A stretch of 64,000 bases of DNA, from assembly GCF_036226465.1 (NCBI RefSeq), contig NZ_CP108476.1, forward strand, positions 930,001 through 994,000, written 5' to 3'. The stretch's first letter is position 1; each line of letters begins with the position of its first letter. The stretch is from Kitasatospora sp. NBC_01250. Its GTDB lineage: Bacteria > Actinomycetota > Actinomycetes > Streptomycetales > Streptomycetaceae. A program made the translations under genes and the position numbers. This document shows, in pieces, positions 25,837 through 34,334 of the stretch. The notes under the pieces were generated by a model. The model was not told the DNA's origin. It searched no databases and saw only the letters and a list, made by a program, of their open reading frames with translations.

Positions 25837-28149
25837 GTGTCAGCTCCTCGAAGTCCCCGAAGCGCCCGAAGTCCTCGAAGTGCCCGAAGCTCCCGAAGTG
25901 CCCGAAGCTCGCGAAGTGCCCGAGGTTCGGGACGCCGCAGGCTGCTCGGCGCGGTCACGGCCCTGGCGCTGTCGCTGGCCGGCGGCAACCTGCTGGGCGC
26001 CGCGCAGGCCTCGGCCGCACCCCACGCGGCCACCTACACGATCACCATCGGCTCGACGGGCAGCTACGGCTACGCCGACGACACCCCGGCCAGCCCGTAC
26101 CTCGACAAGGACGGCACCTTCTACTTCCAGGAGTCCCACTCGCTCTACGGCGCCACCGACCCGCGCCAGTGGAGCTTCTACACCGGCAGCGACTTCGCCG
26201 GTGCCACCCTCGACACCTCGCTGAGCAACGCCGTCGACCCCGCCAACTCCAAGGACAGCAACGGCGACACCACCTGGCGCTGCAACACGAGCGTCACCGG
26301 AGTCAACTCCACCGCCGCGCCCGCTGGTTCGGGCTACTCCCAGCCCAACTACTGCGACCTGGTGGGCGTCTGGGTCGACCCGGACACCGGCGACTGGTAC
26401 GGGCTGGTGCACAACGAGTTCACCCCCCAGCCGTTCGGCGACGGCCTGCACTACGACGCCATCGACTACGCGGTCTCCCACGACCAGGGCCACACCTGGA
26501 CCATCTCCGGCCACGCCATCACCTCCCCGTACAGCACCACGCGCGGCGACAACTCGGCGTTCCCGAACCAGACCTACGACTACGGCGACGGCGACCCGCG
26601 CCTGTTCGTCGACACCGCCTCCGGCTACTTCTACGTCTACTACGGCTCGCGGATCATCCCCAAGGCCGGCGCCGGCGGCAGCAACGGCGGCCTGGCGCAC
26701 GTCGCCCGCGCCCCGATCTCCAGCAAGATGGCGCCCGGCAGCTGGCAGAAGTGGTACGACGGCGCGTGGACCCAGCCCGGCGTGGGCGGCCTGGAGAGCA
26801 ACATGGTCCCCGCCACCGCCGCCGCACCGAGCGGGTACACGCCGGTCGGCCAGGACTACAACCCCGCCAACACCGGGAACGTCGACCAGCAGGTGGCGGC
26901 CGGGGTGCTGCCGGCCAAGTCGCCCCTGTTCATCATGAACATCGCCTACGACGCCTACCTCGGCCTCTACATCGGCGAGCCCGAGGTGGTCTCCGGCACC
27001 GCTCCCCAGCAGTTCTACGTCACCGACAACCTGGCCACCCAGCAGTGGCACCTGGCCGGCGACTCGGGCAGCTACCAGTCCGGCTCCTGGTACCGCTGGT
27101 TCCTCGACAGCGCCAACCTCACCAGCTCCACCCTCATCGGCAAGTCGTTCCGCTCCTACTGCGCGATCTCCTGCGCCAGTTCGGACGGTGAGTACGCCAA
27201 CGTGACGGTCGACTCCTCCGCCCCCGCCGCCGCGCCCTTCGACCCGGCCAGGACCTACCGGATCGCCAGCGGAGAGGGCCGGGTCCTGACCCAGGCCGCG
27301 AACGGCTCCGCCACCACCTCCGCAGCCGCCGCCACCGGCTCGGCCCGGGAGGGCTGGTCCTTCGCGAGCGACGGGGACGGCTCCTACCGGATCACCAACG
27401 CCGCCACCGGCGGACTGCTCGGCGTCGACTCCGGCACGACCGCCGACCGTGCCTGGGGCACCAGCCCCACCGTCACCCCCGCCGGCACCGGCGGCCCCAC
27501 CGTCGGCCAGCAGTGGTTCGTCCTGCCCGACACCTCCGCCACCGGGGCGGCCGACGGCAACTACCGCCTGGTCAACCGCTACAGCGGCCTGGTGCTCGGC
27601 CTGACCTCGACCGGCGGCGGCCACGCCGAGACCACCGCACCCCGCTCCTGGAGCGACACCACGGGCAGCCCCGTCGGCGGCGGTCGCACCGCGGCGCAGC
27701 AGACCCTTACCATGACCCCGGTCGGCACGGTCACCGGCAGCCTCAACGGCGCCCACACCCTGGCCGCCGCCGGCAAGGCCCTGGACGACCCCGGCCACAG
27801 CACCACCGCGGGCACCCGACTGATCACCTGGACCCCCAACGGAGGCGCCAACCAGAGCTGGCAGTTCACCCAGCAGCCCGACGGCTCCTACCAGCTCGTC
27901 AACACCCAGTCCGGCCTCTGCGCCGACGACCGGAGCAGCGCCACCACCCCCGGCACCCCGGTGATCCAGTGGCCCTGCACCGGCGCCGCCAACCAGCACT
28001 GGACGGCCGCCAGGCTGGCCGACGGCCGCTACACCCTCACCAACACCCACAGCGGCCTGCTGCTCACCACGGCGACGGCCTCGGACGGTTCGCCGGTGAC
28101 CCAGCAGCCCGCCACCGGCTCGGCGCTCCAGCAGTGGACGATCGGTTAG
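25837..28149 (+). CDS. Secreted protein: propeller-like putative glycosidase domain plus ricin-B lectin repeats
   Basis: A 770-residue exported protein from a GTG with GGAG five bases upstream. The N-terminus carries nine R-S-x tripeptides encoded by a 9-bp repeat, then RRRLLG and a hydrophobic stretch, an unusually long basic n-region that could be a Tat or Sec signal; cleavage is likely near AQASAAP. Residues about 60-460 are beta-rich with Asp-box-like elements (SHDQGHTWTISGH, GDGDPRLFVDTASGYFYVYY) resembling the five-bladed glycosidase or DUF4185-like propellers. Residues about 465-770 contain two beta-trefoil stretches of ricin-B type (QxW repeats: NQSWQFTQQ, NQHWTAARL, LQQWTIG). It probably binds and attacks an extracellular glycan whose fragments the ABC system imports. 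The enzyme class is unassigned. Confidence 0.75.
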   Translation: MSAPRSPRSARSPRSARSSRSARSSRSARGSGRRRLLGAVTALALSLAGGNLLGAAQASAAPHAATYTITIGSTGSYGYADDTPASPYLDKDGTFYFQESHSLYGATDPRQWSFYTGSDFAGATLDTSLSNAVDPANSKDSNGDTTWRCNTSVTGVNSTAAPAGSGYSQPNYCDLVGVWVDPDTGDWYGLVHNEFTPQPFGDGLHYDAIDYAVSHDQGHTWTISGHAITSPYSTTRGDNSAFPNQTYDYGDGDPRLFVDTASGYFYVYYGSRIIPKAGAGGSNGGLAHVARAPISSKMAPGSWQKWYDGAWTQPGVGGLESNMVPATAAAPSGYTPVGQDYNPANTGNVDQQVAAGVLPAKSPLFIMNIAYDAYLGLYIGEPEVVSGTAPQQFYVTDNLATQQWHLAGDSGSYQSGSWYRWFLDSANLTSSTLIGKSFRSYCAISCASSDGEYANVTVDSSAPAAAPFDPARTYRIASGEGRVLTQAANGSATTSAAAATGSAREGWSFASDGDGSYRITNAATGGLLGVDSGTTADRAWGTSPTVTPAGTGGPTVGQQWFVLPDTSATGAADGNYRLVNRYSGLVLGLTSTGGGHAETTAPRSWSDTTGSPVGGGRTAAQQTLTMTPVGTVTGSLNGAHTLAAAGKALDDPGHSTTAGTRLITWTPNGGANQSWQFTQQPDGSYQLVNTQSGLCADDRSSATTPGTPVIQWPCTGAANQHWTAARLADGRYTLTNTHSGLLLTTATASDGSPVTQQPATGSALQQWTIG
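25849..25929 (+). repeat. 9-bp tandem repeat, 9 copies, in a signal peptide
   Basis: Consensus CGAAGTNCC, encoding R-S-P, R-S-A or R-S-S. It expands the positively charged n-region of the secreted protein that starts at 25837. Confidence 0.9.
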
Positions 28150-28168
28150 CAGGCTGACCCACCCGCTC

Positions 28169-28208
28169 ACGGACGCTCAGGCCCGCGCGTGCGGGCCGGG
28201 GCGTCCGT
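28169..28208. terminator. Bidirectional terminator between convergent genes
   Basis: Outer stem ACGGACGC (28169-28176) with GCGTCCGT (28201-28208) and inner stem GGCCCGC (28180-28186) with GCGGGCC (28191-28197), separated by a 3-base internal loop. It sits between the ricin-B gene and the convergent monooxygenase gene. Confidence 0.8.
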
Positions 28209-28242
28209 CGGTGGCCGGACCGGCCCGCCCCGCCTCGACGGG

Positions 28243-29646
28243 TCAGGCCGGTGTGCCGGGCGGCGGCCCACCCGTGCCGCGGCGGGAGGCCAGCGCCTTG
28301 CGGAGCACCTTGGCGGCCACCGCCGGGTGGAAGAGGGTGGTGGGCGGGGCGACCATGTTGATCACCCTGGCGAAGCGGGTCCAGACCGCCGGGTCGTGGG
28401 TGGCGACGGCGAAGAGCCAGGTGTTGTACCAGTGGGCGAAGCGGGCGGGCAGGGGATGACGGCCGGTGTCCCACATGAGGTCGGAGTTGCCGGAGAGGGT
28501 CCAGGGGGCGAGCACGATCCGGGCCACGCCGCGTTGGAAGGCGCGGCCGAGCGTGGCGAGGCCGTCGGGGCGGGTGCGGCGGGCGCGGAGCATGCGGTGG
28601 AGCAGGTCGGCCTCCAGCGCGGCCACGGTGAGGCCCTGGCCGTAGACCGGGTTGAACACGCAGACCGAGTCGCCCAGGGCCAGCAGCCGCGCCGGCCAGC
28701 TGCGGCAGGCGTGGAAGGGGCGCCAGCGGCTGTTGACGTTGGTGTAGCGGTGGACCGGGCCGGCCTCGGCGCGCCGGGTGAGCTGCTCGGCGAGGTGCGG
28801 GTTGCGCAGTTGGCGGGCGAAGTCGAGGTAGCCGCCGTCGTCGGTGGGCGGCACGAGGTCGCCGTAGCCGAAGAGCGAGCAGGTCCACCGGTCGTACTCG
28901 ACGGCCATCAGGACGCCGCCGCGCGCGACCTCGGGCGCGAAGGTCATCTGGTAGGCGACCTGGTGCTCCGGCGGGTTCGCGGTGTCCCGCTCGAAGGTGG
29001 AGGAGGTGTAGGTGATCCGGCCCTTGACGACGCGCTCCGGCGGCACCTCGACCCCGGCCTCGCGCAGCCACCGGTCCAGCGGGCTGGAGCGGCCACCCGC
29101 GTCGACCACCAGGTCGGCCGTCAACTCCCGGGCCTGCTCGTCCTCCCCGGTGCGGTACCGCACGCCGGTGACGGCTCCGGTCGGGGCGAAGACCAGCCCC
29201 TCGCAGCGGGTGCCCGCGTGCTGGGTCACGTTGGGCAGTGCCAGGACCCGGCGGCGCAGGCGGCGTTCCAGCTCGCCGCGGGTGAACGTCTGGATCCGCA
29301 CGCCGGTGCGGCAGCGCGGCGCGTATCCGGTGGGCAGCAGGAAGCTGATCGCCTCGCCGTAGTCGAAGACCGGCGCTCCCGCCTCGTGCAACTCCGCGCG
29401 CAGGCCCGGGAAGTACCGCTCCAGGACTTCGGCGCCCTTGGCGAGCATCGCATGGGCGTGGTGGCCCTGCGGGGTGTGCGGGTGCACCCCGGTGTCGCTG
29501 GTCACCTCGTCCCGCTCCAGCAGCACGACCTCGCGGAAGTGGTCGGCCAGGACCCGGGCGGTGACCAGGCCCGCGTACCCGGCACCGATGACGACAGCGG
29601 TCTGCCAGGGCGCGGGCCCGGAGGTCGGGCGGGGTCGGAGTCGCAA
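28243..29646 (-). CDS. FAD-dependent monooxygenase/oxidoreductase (UbiH/aromatic-hydroxylase-like)
   Basis: A 467-residue flavoprotein. The Rossmann FAD motif is VVIGAGYAGLVTARVLA at about residue 18, the second FAD motif is DAGGRSS, and LLALGDSVCVFNPVYGQGL is the GD motif that contacts the ribityl chain. The layout fits group A monooxygenases or related oxidoreductases/halogenase-like proteins, but the halogenase WxWxIP motif is absent. I take TTG 29646 as start: GGAGG lies seven bases upstream and no ATG or GTG in frame has a comparable site. It is downstream of the MFS gene on the same strand. Substrate unknown. Confidence 0.87.
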   Translation of the reverse strand: MRLRPRPTSGPAPWQTAVVIGAGYAGLVTARVLADHFREVVLLERDEVTSDTGVHPHTPQGHHAHAMLAKGAEVLERYFPGLRAELHEAGAPVFDYGEAISFLLPTGYAPRCRTGVRIQTFTRGELERRLRRRVLALPNVTQHAGTRCEGLVFAPTGAVTGVRYRTGEDEQARELTADLVVDAGGRSSPLDRWLREAGVEVPPERVVKGRITYTSSTFERDTANPPEHQVAYQMTFAPEVARGGVLMAVEYDRWTCSLFGYGDLVPPTDDGGYLDFARQLRNPHLAEQLTRRAEAGPVHRYTNVNSRWRPFHACRSWPARLLALGDSVCVFNPVYGQGLTVAALEADLLHRMLRARRTRPDGLATLGRAFQRGVARIVLAPWTLSGNSDLMWDTGRHPLPARFAHWYNTWLFAVATHDPAVWTRFARVINMVAPPTTLFHPAVAAKVLRKALASRRGTGGPPPGTPA

Positions 29647-29658
29647 GAGAAGTCCTCC
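29644..29658 (-). promoter_or_regulatory. Ribosome-binding site selecting a TTG start
   Basis: On the minus strand GGAGG, seven bases (ACTTCTC), then TTG. This is the only well-spaced site upstream of the FAD motif and decides the start of the monooxygenase gene. Confidence 0.75.
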
Positions 29659-29806
29659 ACGGACACGGTGACGCTCGGTCAGTTGGCCGTCCCTATGATC
29701 GCCGCGATCCTCCGCCCGGTCCAGGGAGCGCACGAGGCACGCGCCGGGCAGGCGGCGGAAGGCCCCTGGCCGTACCGGTGCGGCACCACCCCGGGTGACG
29801 TGCGCC

Positions 29807-31054
29807 TCAGGTCAGGCTCACCGCTGCCTGGTCCGCCGCCTCGCGGGGTGCCCGCTCGCGGCGTGGCAGCAGCAGGGGGGTGGCCAGCAGGAGGACGCCG
29901 GCGAGGGCGATCGCGGTGCGGGGGCTGGTGGCGGCGGCGAGCAGGCCCCACAGGGCGGTCATCGCCGCGATGCTGGCGCTGCTGCCGATCGACCACGCGG
30001 TCAGGGTGCGGGCGACGAGCTCGGAGTCGGTGTTCTCGAGCCGGTAGGTGGACAGCAGCGGGCCGAACAGGCCGCAGCAGGTCACCAGGCCGAGCTGGAC
30101 GCCGATGACGAGCAGGATCCCGGGGAGACCGGGCTGCACGAACGCCAGGCCGACAGGCCAGCACGCGCGCACCACCCCGCTGGCGAGCAGCATCCGGCGC
30201 TGCCCGAACCGCGCCGCGAGCGGGCGCGCGAGGCGTGAACCGATCAGTCCGCCGATGCACGGGGCCGCGAAGGCGAGAGCGTACTGCCAGGGGGCGAAGC
30301 CGAGGTGGCCCAGCATGAGGACGGCCATGAGCGGGTCGGCGGCCATGATCAGGCCGTTGACCACGATCGAGTTGACGAAGAGCGGGCGCAGCACGGGGTG
30401 GCGCAGGATGTGGCGCCAGCCTTCGAGCAGGTCGCCCGCGCGCAGCCGCGGGGCGGCGCTCCGGGCGGGCTGCGGTTCCGTGCCGCCGATGGCGCGGATG
30501 CCCAGCGCCGAGAGCAGATAGCTGACCGCGTCGGCCAGCACGGTGGTCACCGGGCCGAAGAGCGCGATCGCGGCGCCGCCCAGCGGCGGTCCGATCATGG
30601 TCGCGCTCCAGGTGGTGGACTCGAAGCGGCCGTTGGCGACGAGCAGGTCCTGCGGTGGGACGAGCGACTTCAGGTAGGCGCCGCTGGCCGCTTTGAAGGC
30701 GATGTCGGCCGCGGCGGTGGCGACCGAGACGAGGAGCAGCTGGACGAAGCTGAGCAGGCCGAGCGCGAACGCGGCGGGAATGCTGAGCAGCGCCGCGCAC
30801 CGGACCAGGTCCATCGCCATCATGACCGGCCGCTTGCGGCGGAACTCCACCCACGGGCCGAGCGGCACCGCGACCAGGGCCCCCACCGCCCGTCCCGTGG
30901 CGGCCAGCGCCGCCACCTGGGCCGGCCCGCAGTGCAGCACCAGGACCGCGATCAAGGGGAACGCGCCGAAGCCGAATCCGGTGCCGTACGCGCTGACCAC
31001 GTACGCCGTCCACAGCCACCCGAACTGCCGCCCGAGCGTCCGCCGCCCCGCCAT
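29807..31054 (-). CDS. MFS exporter (MFS_3-like)
   Basis: A 415-residue transporter with about 12 helices. Loop 2-3 signature: GPWVEFRRKRPVMM. The later RPLAARFGQRRMLL repeats the pattern in the second half. The start ATG 31054 has GAGAGG ten bases upstream; GTG 31060 is also possible. It diverges from a LysR regulator with a palindrome in the shared promoter, and the monooxygenase gene follows it, so the three look like an inducible efflux/modification unit. Substrate unknown. Confidence 0.9.
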   Translation of the reverse strand: MAGRRTLGRQFGWLWTAYVVSAYGTGFGFGAFPLIAVLVLHCGPAQVAALAATGRAVGALVAVPLGPWVEFRRKRPVMMAMDLVRCAALLSIPAAFALGLLSFVQLLLVSVATAAADIAFKAASGAYLKSLVPPQDLLVANGRFESTTWSATMIGPPLGGAAIALFGPVTTVLADAVSYLLSALGIRAIGGTEPQPARSAAPRLRAGDLLEGWRHILRHPVLRPLFVNSIVVNGLIMAADPLMAVLMLGHLGFAPWQYALAFAAPCIGGLIGSRLARPLAARFGQRRMLLASGVVRACWPVGLAFVQPGLPGILLVIGVQLGLVTCCGLFGPLLSTYRLENTDSELVARTLTAWSIGSSASIAAMTALWGLLAAATSPRTAIALAGVLLLATPLLLPRRERAPREAADQAAVSLT

Positions 31055-31152
31055 ACCCACCGCACCTCTCCCATGACCTGAACAACCAGCTGTTGACCAC
31101 CGGTATCCAAGCGGGTGGCAGACGGCGAGATCAAACAACCGACACGCCACCG

Positions 31153-31175
31153 AGGCACAACCATACGTTGTGCCT
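31153..31175. promoter_or_regulatory. Perfect 9-bp inverted repeat in the LysR/MFS divergent promoter
   Basis: AGGCACAAC, spacer CATAC, GTTGTGCCT: perfect dyad, 17 bp before the LysR start and about 100 bp before the MFS start. It contains the T-N11-A pattern expected for LysR-type regulators (first T at 31164, A at a matching distance not strictly required). Probably the auto-regulatory recognition site. Confidence 0.7.
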
Positions 31176-31191
31176 TGGAGCAGGCCTTAGC

Positions 31192-32178
31192 ATGGCCGAC
31201 GTGGATCTCGACGCTGTGCGCACCTTCGTGGCCGCCGCGGACGCGGGGCGCTTCCAGGAGGCCGCCGCCGTATTGTCGGTCACCCAGCAGGCCGTCTCCA
31301 AACGCATCGCCACGCTGGAGAAGCTCCTCGGCGTGCGACTGTTCACCCGCACCGCGCGCGGGGCGAAACTCACCATCGACGGCCAGGCGTTCCTGCCCCA
31401 CGCCCGCGACCTGCTGCGGGCCGAGGAGCGGGCGCTCGCCTCGGTCCGTCCCGGCCACCGCGCGCTGCGGGTCGACGTGATCGGCCGCCGGCTCGCCCCG
31501 GCCACCCTGCTGCGCGACTTCCGTCGCGCGCACCCCGAGGTCGAGCTGGACGTCGTCACCCTCTTCGACGCCGACGCGGCCGTCGACGCCATCCGGTCCG
31601 GCACGATCGACGCGTCGTTCCGCGCCGTCACCCGGCCAGGGCGACAGCTCCCCGACGACCTCGGGGCCGCCCGCGTCTACGACGAGCCCATCGAGCTCCT
31701 CACCGGGCCGACCCACGCCCTGGCCGGCGCCCGCGCGGTCACGCCCGCCGAGCTGGCCGGGCACCGGATCTGGATGCCCGGCATCGTTCCCGGCACCGAG
31801 TGGGCCGCCTACTACGCCGACCTCGCCACCGCGTTCGGGCTCACCATCGAGGTCACCGGCCCCGACTTCGGCACCGAGCCCCTGCTGGACACCATCGCCG
31901 ACTCCCGCTCGCTGGCGACCTTCGTCGGCGAGCGGACCCACCTCGTCTGGCCCGCCGACCACGGCCTGCGACGCATCGCCCTGCGCGATCCCACGCCCGT
32001 CTACCCGCACTCGCTGGTCTGGCACCGCGACAACCCGCACCCGGCCCTCACCACGCTCCGCGCCCACCTGCGCTCCGGGCCGCACTCCCGGCCGCACTCC
32101 GGGCCGCACTCCTCCAGCGGCGCGGACCACAGCGACGGCGTGGCAGCCGTCCCGACCTGGACCCCGGCCTGGGCGTAA
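31192..32178 (+). CDS. LysR-family transcriptional regulator
   Basis: A 328-residue LysR regulator. The winged helix is at residues 3-65 (DLDAVRTFVAAADAGRFQEA, then TQQAVSKRIATLEKLLGVRL) and the effector domain follows (LRVDVIGRRLAPATLL onward). The start is ATG 31192, with GGAG eleven bases upstream and the DNA-binding helix right after. The last 40 residues are a low-complexity tail with repeats of the type GPHS/RPHS. It is divergent from the MFS exporter and should control it in response to an exported or modified compound. Confidence 0.93.
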   Translation: MADVDLDAVRTFVAAADAGRFQEAAAVLSVTQQAVSKRIATLEKLLGVRLFTRTARGAKLTIDGQAFLPHARDLLRAEERALASVRPGHRALRVDVIGRRLAPATLLRDFRRAHPEVELDVVTLFDADAAVDAIRSGTIDASFRAVTRPGRQLPDDLGAARVYDEPIELLTGPTHALAGARAVTPAELAGHRIWMPGIVPGTEWAAYYADLATAFGLTIEVTGPDFGTEPLLDTIADSRSLATFVGERTHLVWPADHGLRRIALRDPTPVYPHSLVWHRDNPHPALTTLRAHLRSGPHSRPHSGPHSSSGADHSDGVAAVPTWTPAWA

Positions 32179-32192
32179 CTACCAGGAAGCCG

Positions 32193-32519
32193 TCACGGGC
32201 TGCTGTCCGCGATCGCGATCACCGCGGCGGTGCTGGGCCGAGGGTCCTCGGTGGACCGGACCAGCAGCATCGCCTCACCGTTCTCCGTCCAGGCGACCGC
32301 GCCGACGAGCACCTGCCCGGTGTCACCGGTGAGGGTGACGGGAGCGGGGGTGATCGAGGGCGGAGCAGCGATCAGGTGCACGAACGCGGAGCAGAGCAGG
32401 AGGGCGACGGCGGACAGGACGACGACCAGGACCGAGCGGCTGCGTATCTTCGCCATGGCGATGGGACGTTGCCGGCCGCGGCCCGGTTCCGGTACCGGCC
32501 GCGCATCGAGGACCGGCAC
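32193..32519 (-). CDS. Small membrane-anchored protein at the end of the CIS operon
   Basis: A 108-residue protein (GTG 32519) or 87 residues from ATG 32456. One transmembrane helix is clear: SVLVVVLSAVALLLCSAFVH. The C-terminal part would lie outside the membrane and is beta-rich (VTLTGDTGQVLVGAVAWTE). The GTG start is 9 bp after the zinc-ribbon gene's stop, so the two are probably co-transcribed. No family recognised. Its position suggests a CIS-associated membrane factor. Confidence 0.6.
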   Translation of the reverse strand: MPVLDARPVPEPGRGRQRPIAMAKIRSRSVLVVVLSAVALLLCSAFVHLIAAPPSITPAPVTLTGDTGQVLVGAVAWTENGEAMLLVRSTEDPRPSTAAVIAIADSSP

Positions 32520-32528
32520 GGTGGCCGC

Positions 32529-33701
32529 TCAGCCGCGCTTGAAGAACTCCACCTCGGCCAGCGCGATCTGGCGTCCGGGGCCGGCACCGGCCGTGCCCCG
32601 GACGACCAGCGTCACCCGGACCACGTCGCTGATCCCGGTCGTCACGGTCTGCGGGCCCGGCTTGTCGTTGAGGGTCACCAGGCGATCGTGCGTCCTGCCG
32701 TCCGACGTCGTGACCTGGAGGTCGAGGGTGGTGGGCCGGGCCTGCTGCTGGTACTGCTGCGGATCGGCGGAGTCGCCGGTGTGGATGATGAGATCCACCA
32801 GCCGGAACGGGCTGCGGAAGGCGAAGGTGATCGAGGCGCCGACGTCCGGTGCTCCCCAGTAGGTGTTCGTCAGGCCGTCGTCGGCCGCGGCCGCGGGATG
32901 GTCCGGGAGCTCCGCGCTCGCCGAGACCGAGGTGGGGGTGATCGCGCCGGCACTGCGGAGCTTGTCCAGCGTGTCCTGGTAGACGTTGCGGCCCGCCGGG
33001 TACAGCAGGATCCCCGCGATCACCAGCGCCGCCAGCACCAGCAGCACGATCATCCGGCGCAGGGCGAGGCCGGAGCCGCCGATCCGCACCCGGCGCCGGA
33101 ACGGCCACCGGGTGCGCCACCACGGCAGGGGCCGCGGCGCTGCGGTGACGGTCAGCGGTGCCGCGCAGCGCCGGCAGAAGCGCCGGTCGGGCCGGTTGGG
33201 GGTGCCGCACCGGGGGCAGGGCGGGCCGTCCTGGGCCTCCTCGGCCGCGGACGGCCGGACCACCGGGCGGGGCGCGACGGCCCTGGCGGGCTGCACCGCG
33301 ACCGGGTCCGCCGCTGGGGGCCTCGGAGCGTCGCCAGGGGCGGGCGGTGCCGGCGTCCGGGGGGCGGGCGCGGGTGTCCGGGGGGCGGGCGCCGGGGTCC
33401 GGGCAGTGCCGGGGCGCGGCGGCGCGGCGGGCGCGGGGACCTGAGGGGCGGGGACCTCCGGCCCAGGGATCTCCGGCGCGGAGACCTCCGGCGCCGGGGC
33501 ATCCGGCGTCCGGACCTCGGGTGCGCGGGCCCCGGGCGCGGGATCGCCGGCCGCGGGGACGTCCGGTACGGAGGCGTCCGGCACGGAGACCTCCGGCGCG
33601 GCGGCGGCGCCCGCCCGCGACCAGCCCAGGTAGGCACCGCAGTTGCCGCAGAAGTCGTCCCCATCGCCGTTGGCCGTGCCGCAGTCGGGGCAGGTACGCA
33701 T
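32529..33701 (-). CDS. Zinc-ribbon, proline-rich, single-TM protein with discoidin-like C-terminal domain (CIS-associated)
   Basis: A 390-residue protein. Residues 4-22 are a zinc ribbon (CPDCG ... CGNCG), 28-150 a Pro/Ala/Val-rich disordered linker of APEV/PAPA type, about 160-180 a second zinc ribbon (CPRCG ... CRRCA), then a transmembrane helix (MIVLLVLAALVIAGILLY) and an outer beta-sandwich resembling F5/8-type or galactose-binding-like domains (NTYWGAPDVGASITFAF, then VDLIIHTGDS). It starts three bases after the tail protein I stop, so it belongs to the CIS operon. The layout resembles, from memory, the CisA membrane protein linked to CIS-induced cell death in Streptomyces; homology is not demonstrated here. 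It could dock the injection system to the membrane. Confidence 0.8.
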   Translation of the reverse strand: MRTCPDCGTANGDGDDFCGNCGAYLGWSRAGAAAAPEVSVPDASVPDVPAAGDPAPGARAPEVRTPDAPAPEVSAPEIPGPEVPAPQVPAPAAPPRPGTARTPAPAPRTPAPAPRTPAPPAPGDAPRPPAADPVAVQPARAVAPRPVVRPSAAEEAQDGPPCPRCGTPNRPDRRFCRRCAAPLTVTAAPRPLPWWRTRWPFRRRVRIGGSGLALRRMIVLLVLAALVIAGILLYPAGRNVYQDTLDKLRSAGAITPTSVSASAELPDHPAAAADDGLTNTYWGAPDVGASITFAFRSPFRLVDLIIHTGDSADPQQYQQQARPTTLDLQVTTSDGRTHDRLVTLNDKPGPQTVTTGISDVVRVTLVVRGTAGAGPGRQIALAEVEFFKRG

Positions 33702-33704
33702 CCG

Positions 33705-34334
33705 TCAGTTCTCCGCTCTCCCAGCCGGACCAGGTGAATCAGGTGAGTCAGGTGAATCGGGCGACGCGGGCGACGCGGGCGCAACAGGTGGACCGGGCAG
33801 CATCTGCACCCGGCAGGTGAGGTGCACCGGACAGCACGCCCGGACCACGGCCAGCACCTGCTCCTCCACCACCGCCGCCGCACCCCGCTCGGGCCAGACG
33901 CGGACCAGCAGCTCCCCCGAGGGCGCGGGCGGCAGGGCGGCGCCCGGGGTGGTGGACCAGGCCACGCCGCCGCCGTCGACGATCTGCGCCCCGACGCCGA
34001 GGATCAGCCGCAGCCGCTCCGTAAGGCCCCGCCGGGTGCCGCGCCGCCGGTGCAGCTCGATCGCGCGCCGGACCACGGTGCGGCGCACCTCCGCCGGCCA
34101 GGCCGGGTCGGTCTCGATGGCGACCCAGGAGGCCAGCCAGGTGAGGAAGTCCTCCGGCGCCAGGCGTGGTTCGAAGTAGGCGGGCAGGTTGTCCAGGGTG
34201 GCGAACACCGGGGCGAGGACGGTGTCCAGGCCCGCGGTGAACCGCTGGGCGAAGTCGTCGTCGGCGAAGAGCGCGGGCAGCAGCTCACCGATCGGGTGCG
34301 GGCTCGGCAGCCCGGGGACGGCGGCCCGGCTCAT
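33705..34334 (-). CDS. CIS baseplate component, phage tail protein I family (Afp12/Cis12-like)
   Basis: A 209-residue protein with the tail-protein-I pattern: HPIGELLPALFADDDFAQRF, NLPAYFEPRLAPEDFLTWLA, and RRAIELHRRRGTRRGLTERL. In phages and CIS this family links the baseplate J wedge to the periphery. The ATG overlaps the baseplate J stop (ATGA). The last about 25 residues are a Pro/Ser/Asp tail (PDSPDSPDSP) built from 9-bp repeats. Confidence 0.9.
   Translation of the reverse strand: MSRAAVPGLPSPHPIGELLPALFADDDFAQRFTAGLDTVLAPVFATLDNLPAYFEPRLAPEDFLTWLASWVAIETDPAWPAEVRRTVVRRAIELHRRRGTRRGLTERLRLILGVGAQIVDGGGVAWSTTPGAALPPAPSGELLVRVWPERGAAAVVEEQVLAVVRACCPVHLTCRVQMLPGPPVAPASPASPDSPDSPDSPGPAGRAEN

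Noticed and set aside
28243..29646. Flavin-dependent halogenase
   Set aside because: The FAD motifs fit but the halogenase WxWxIP motif was not found.
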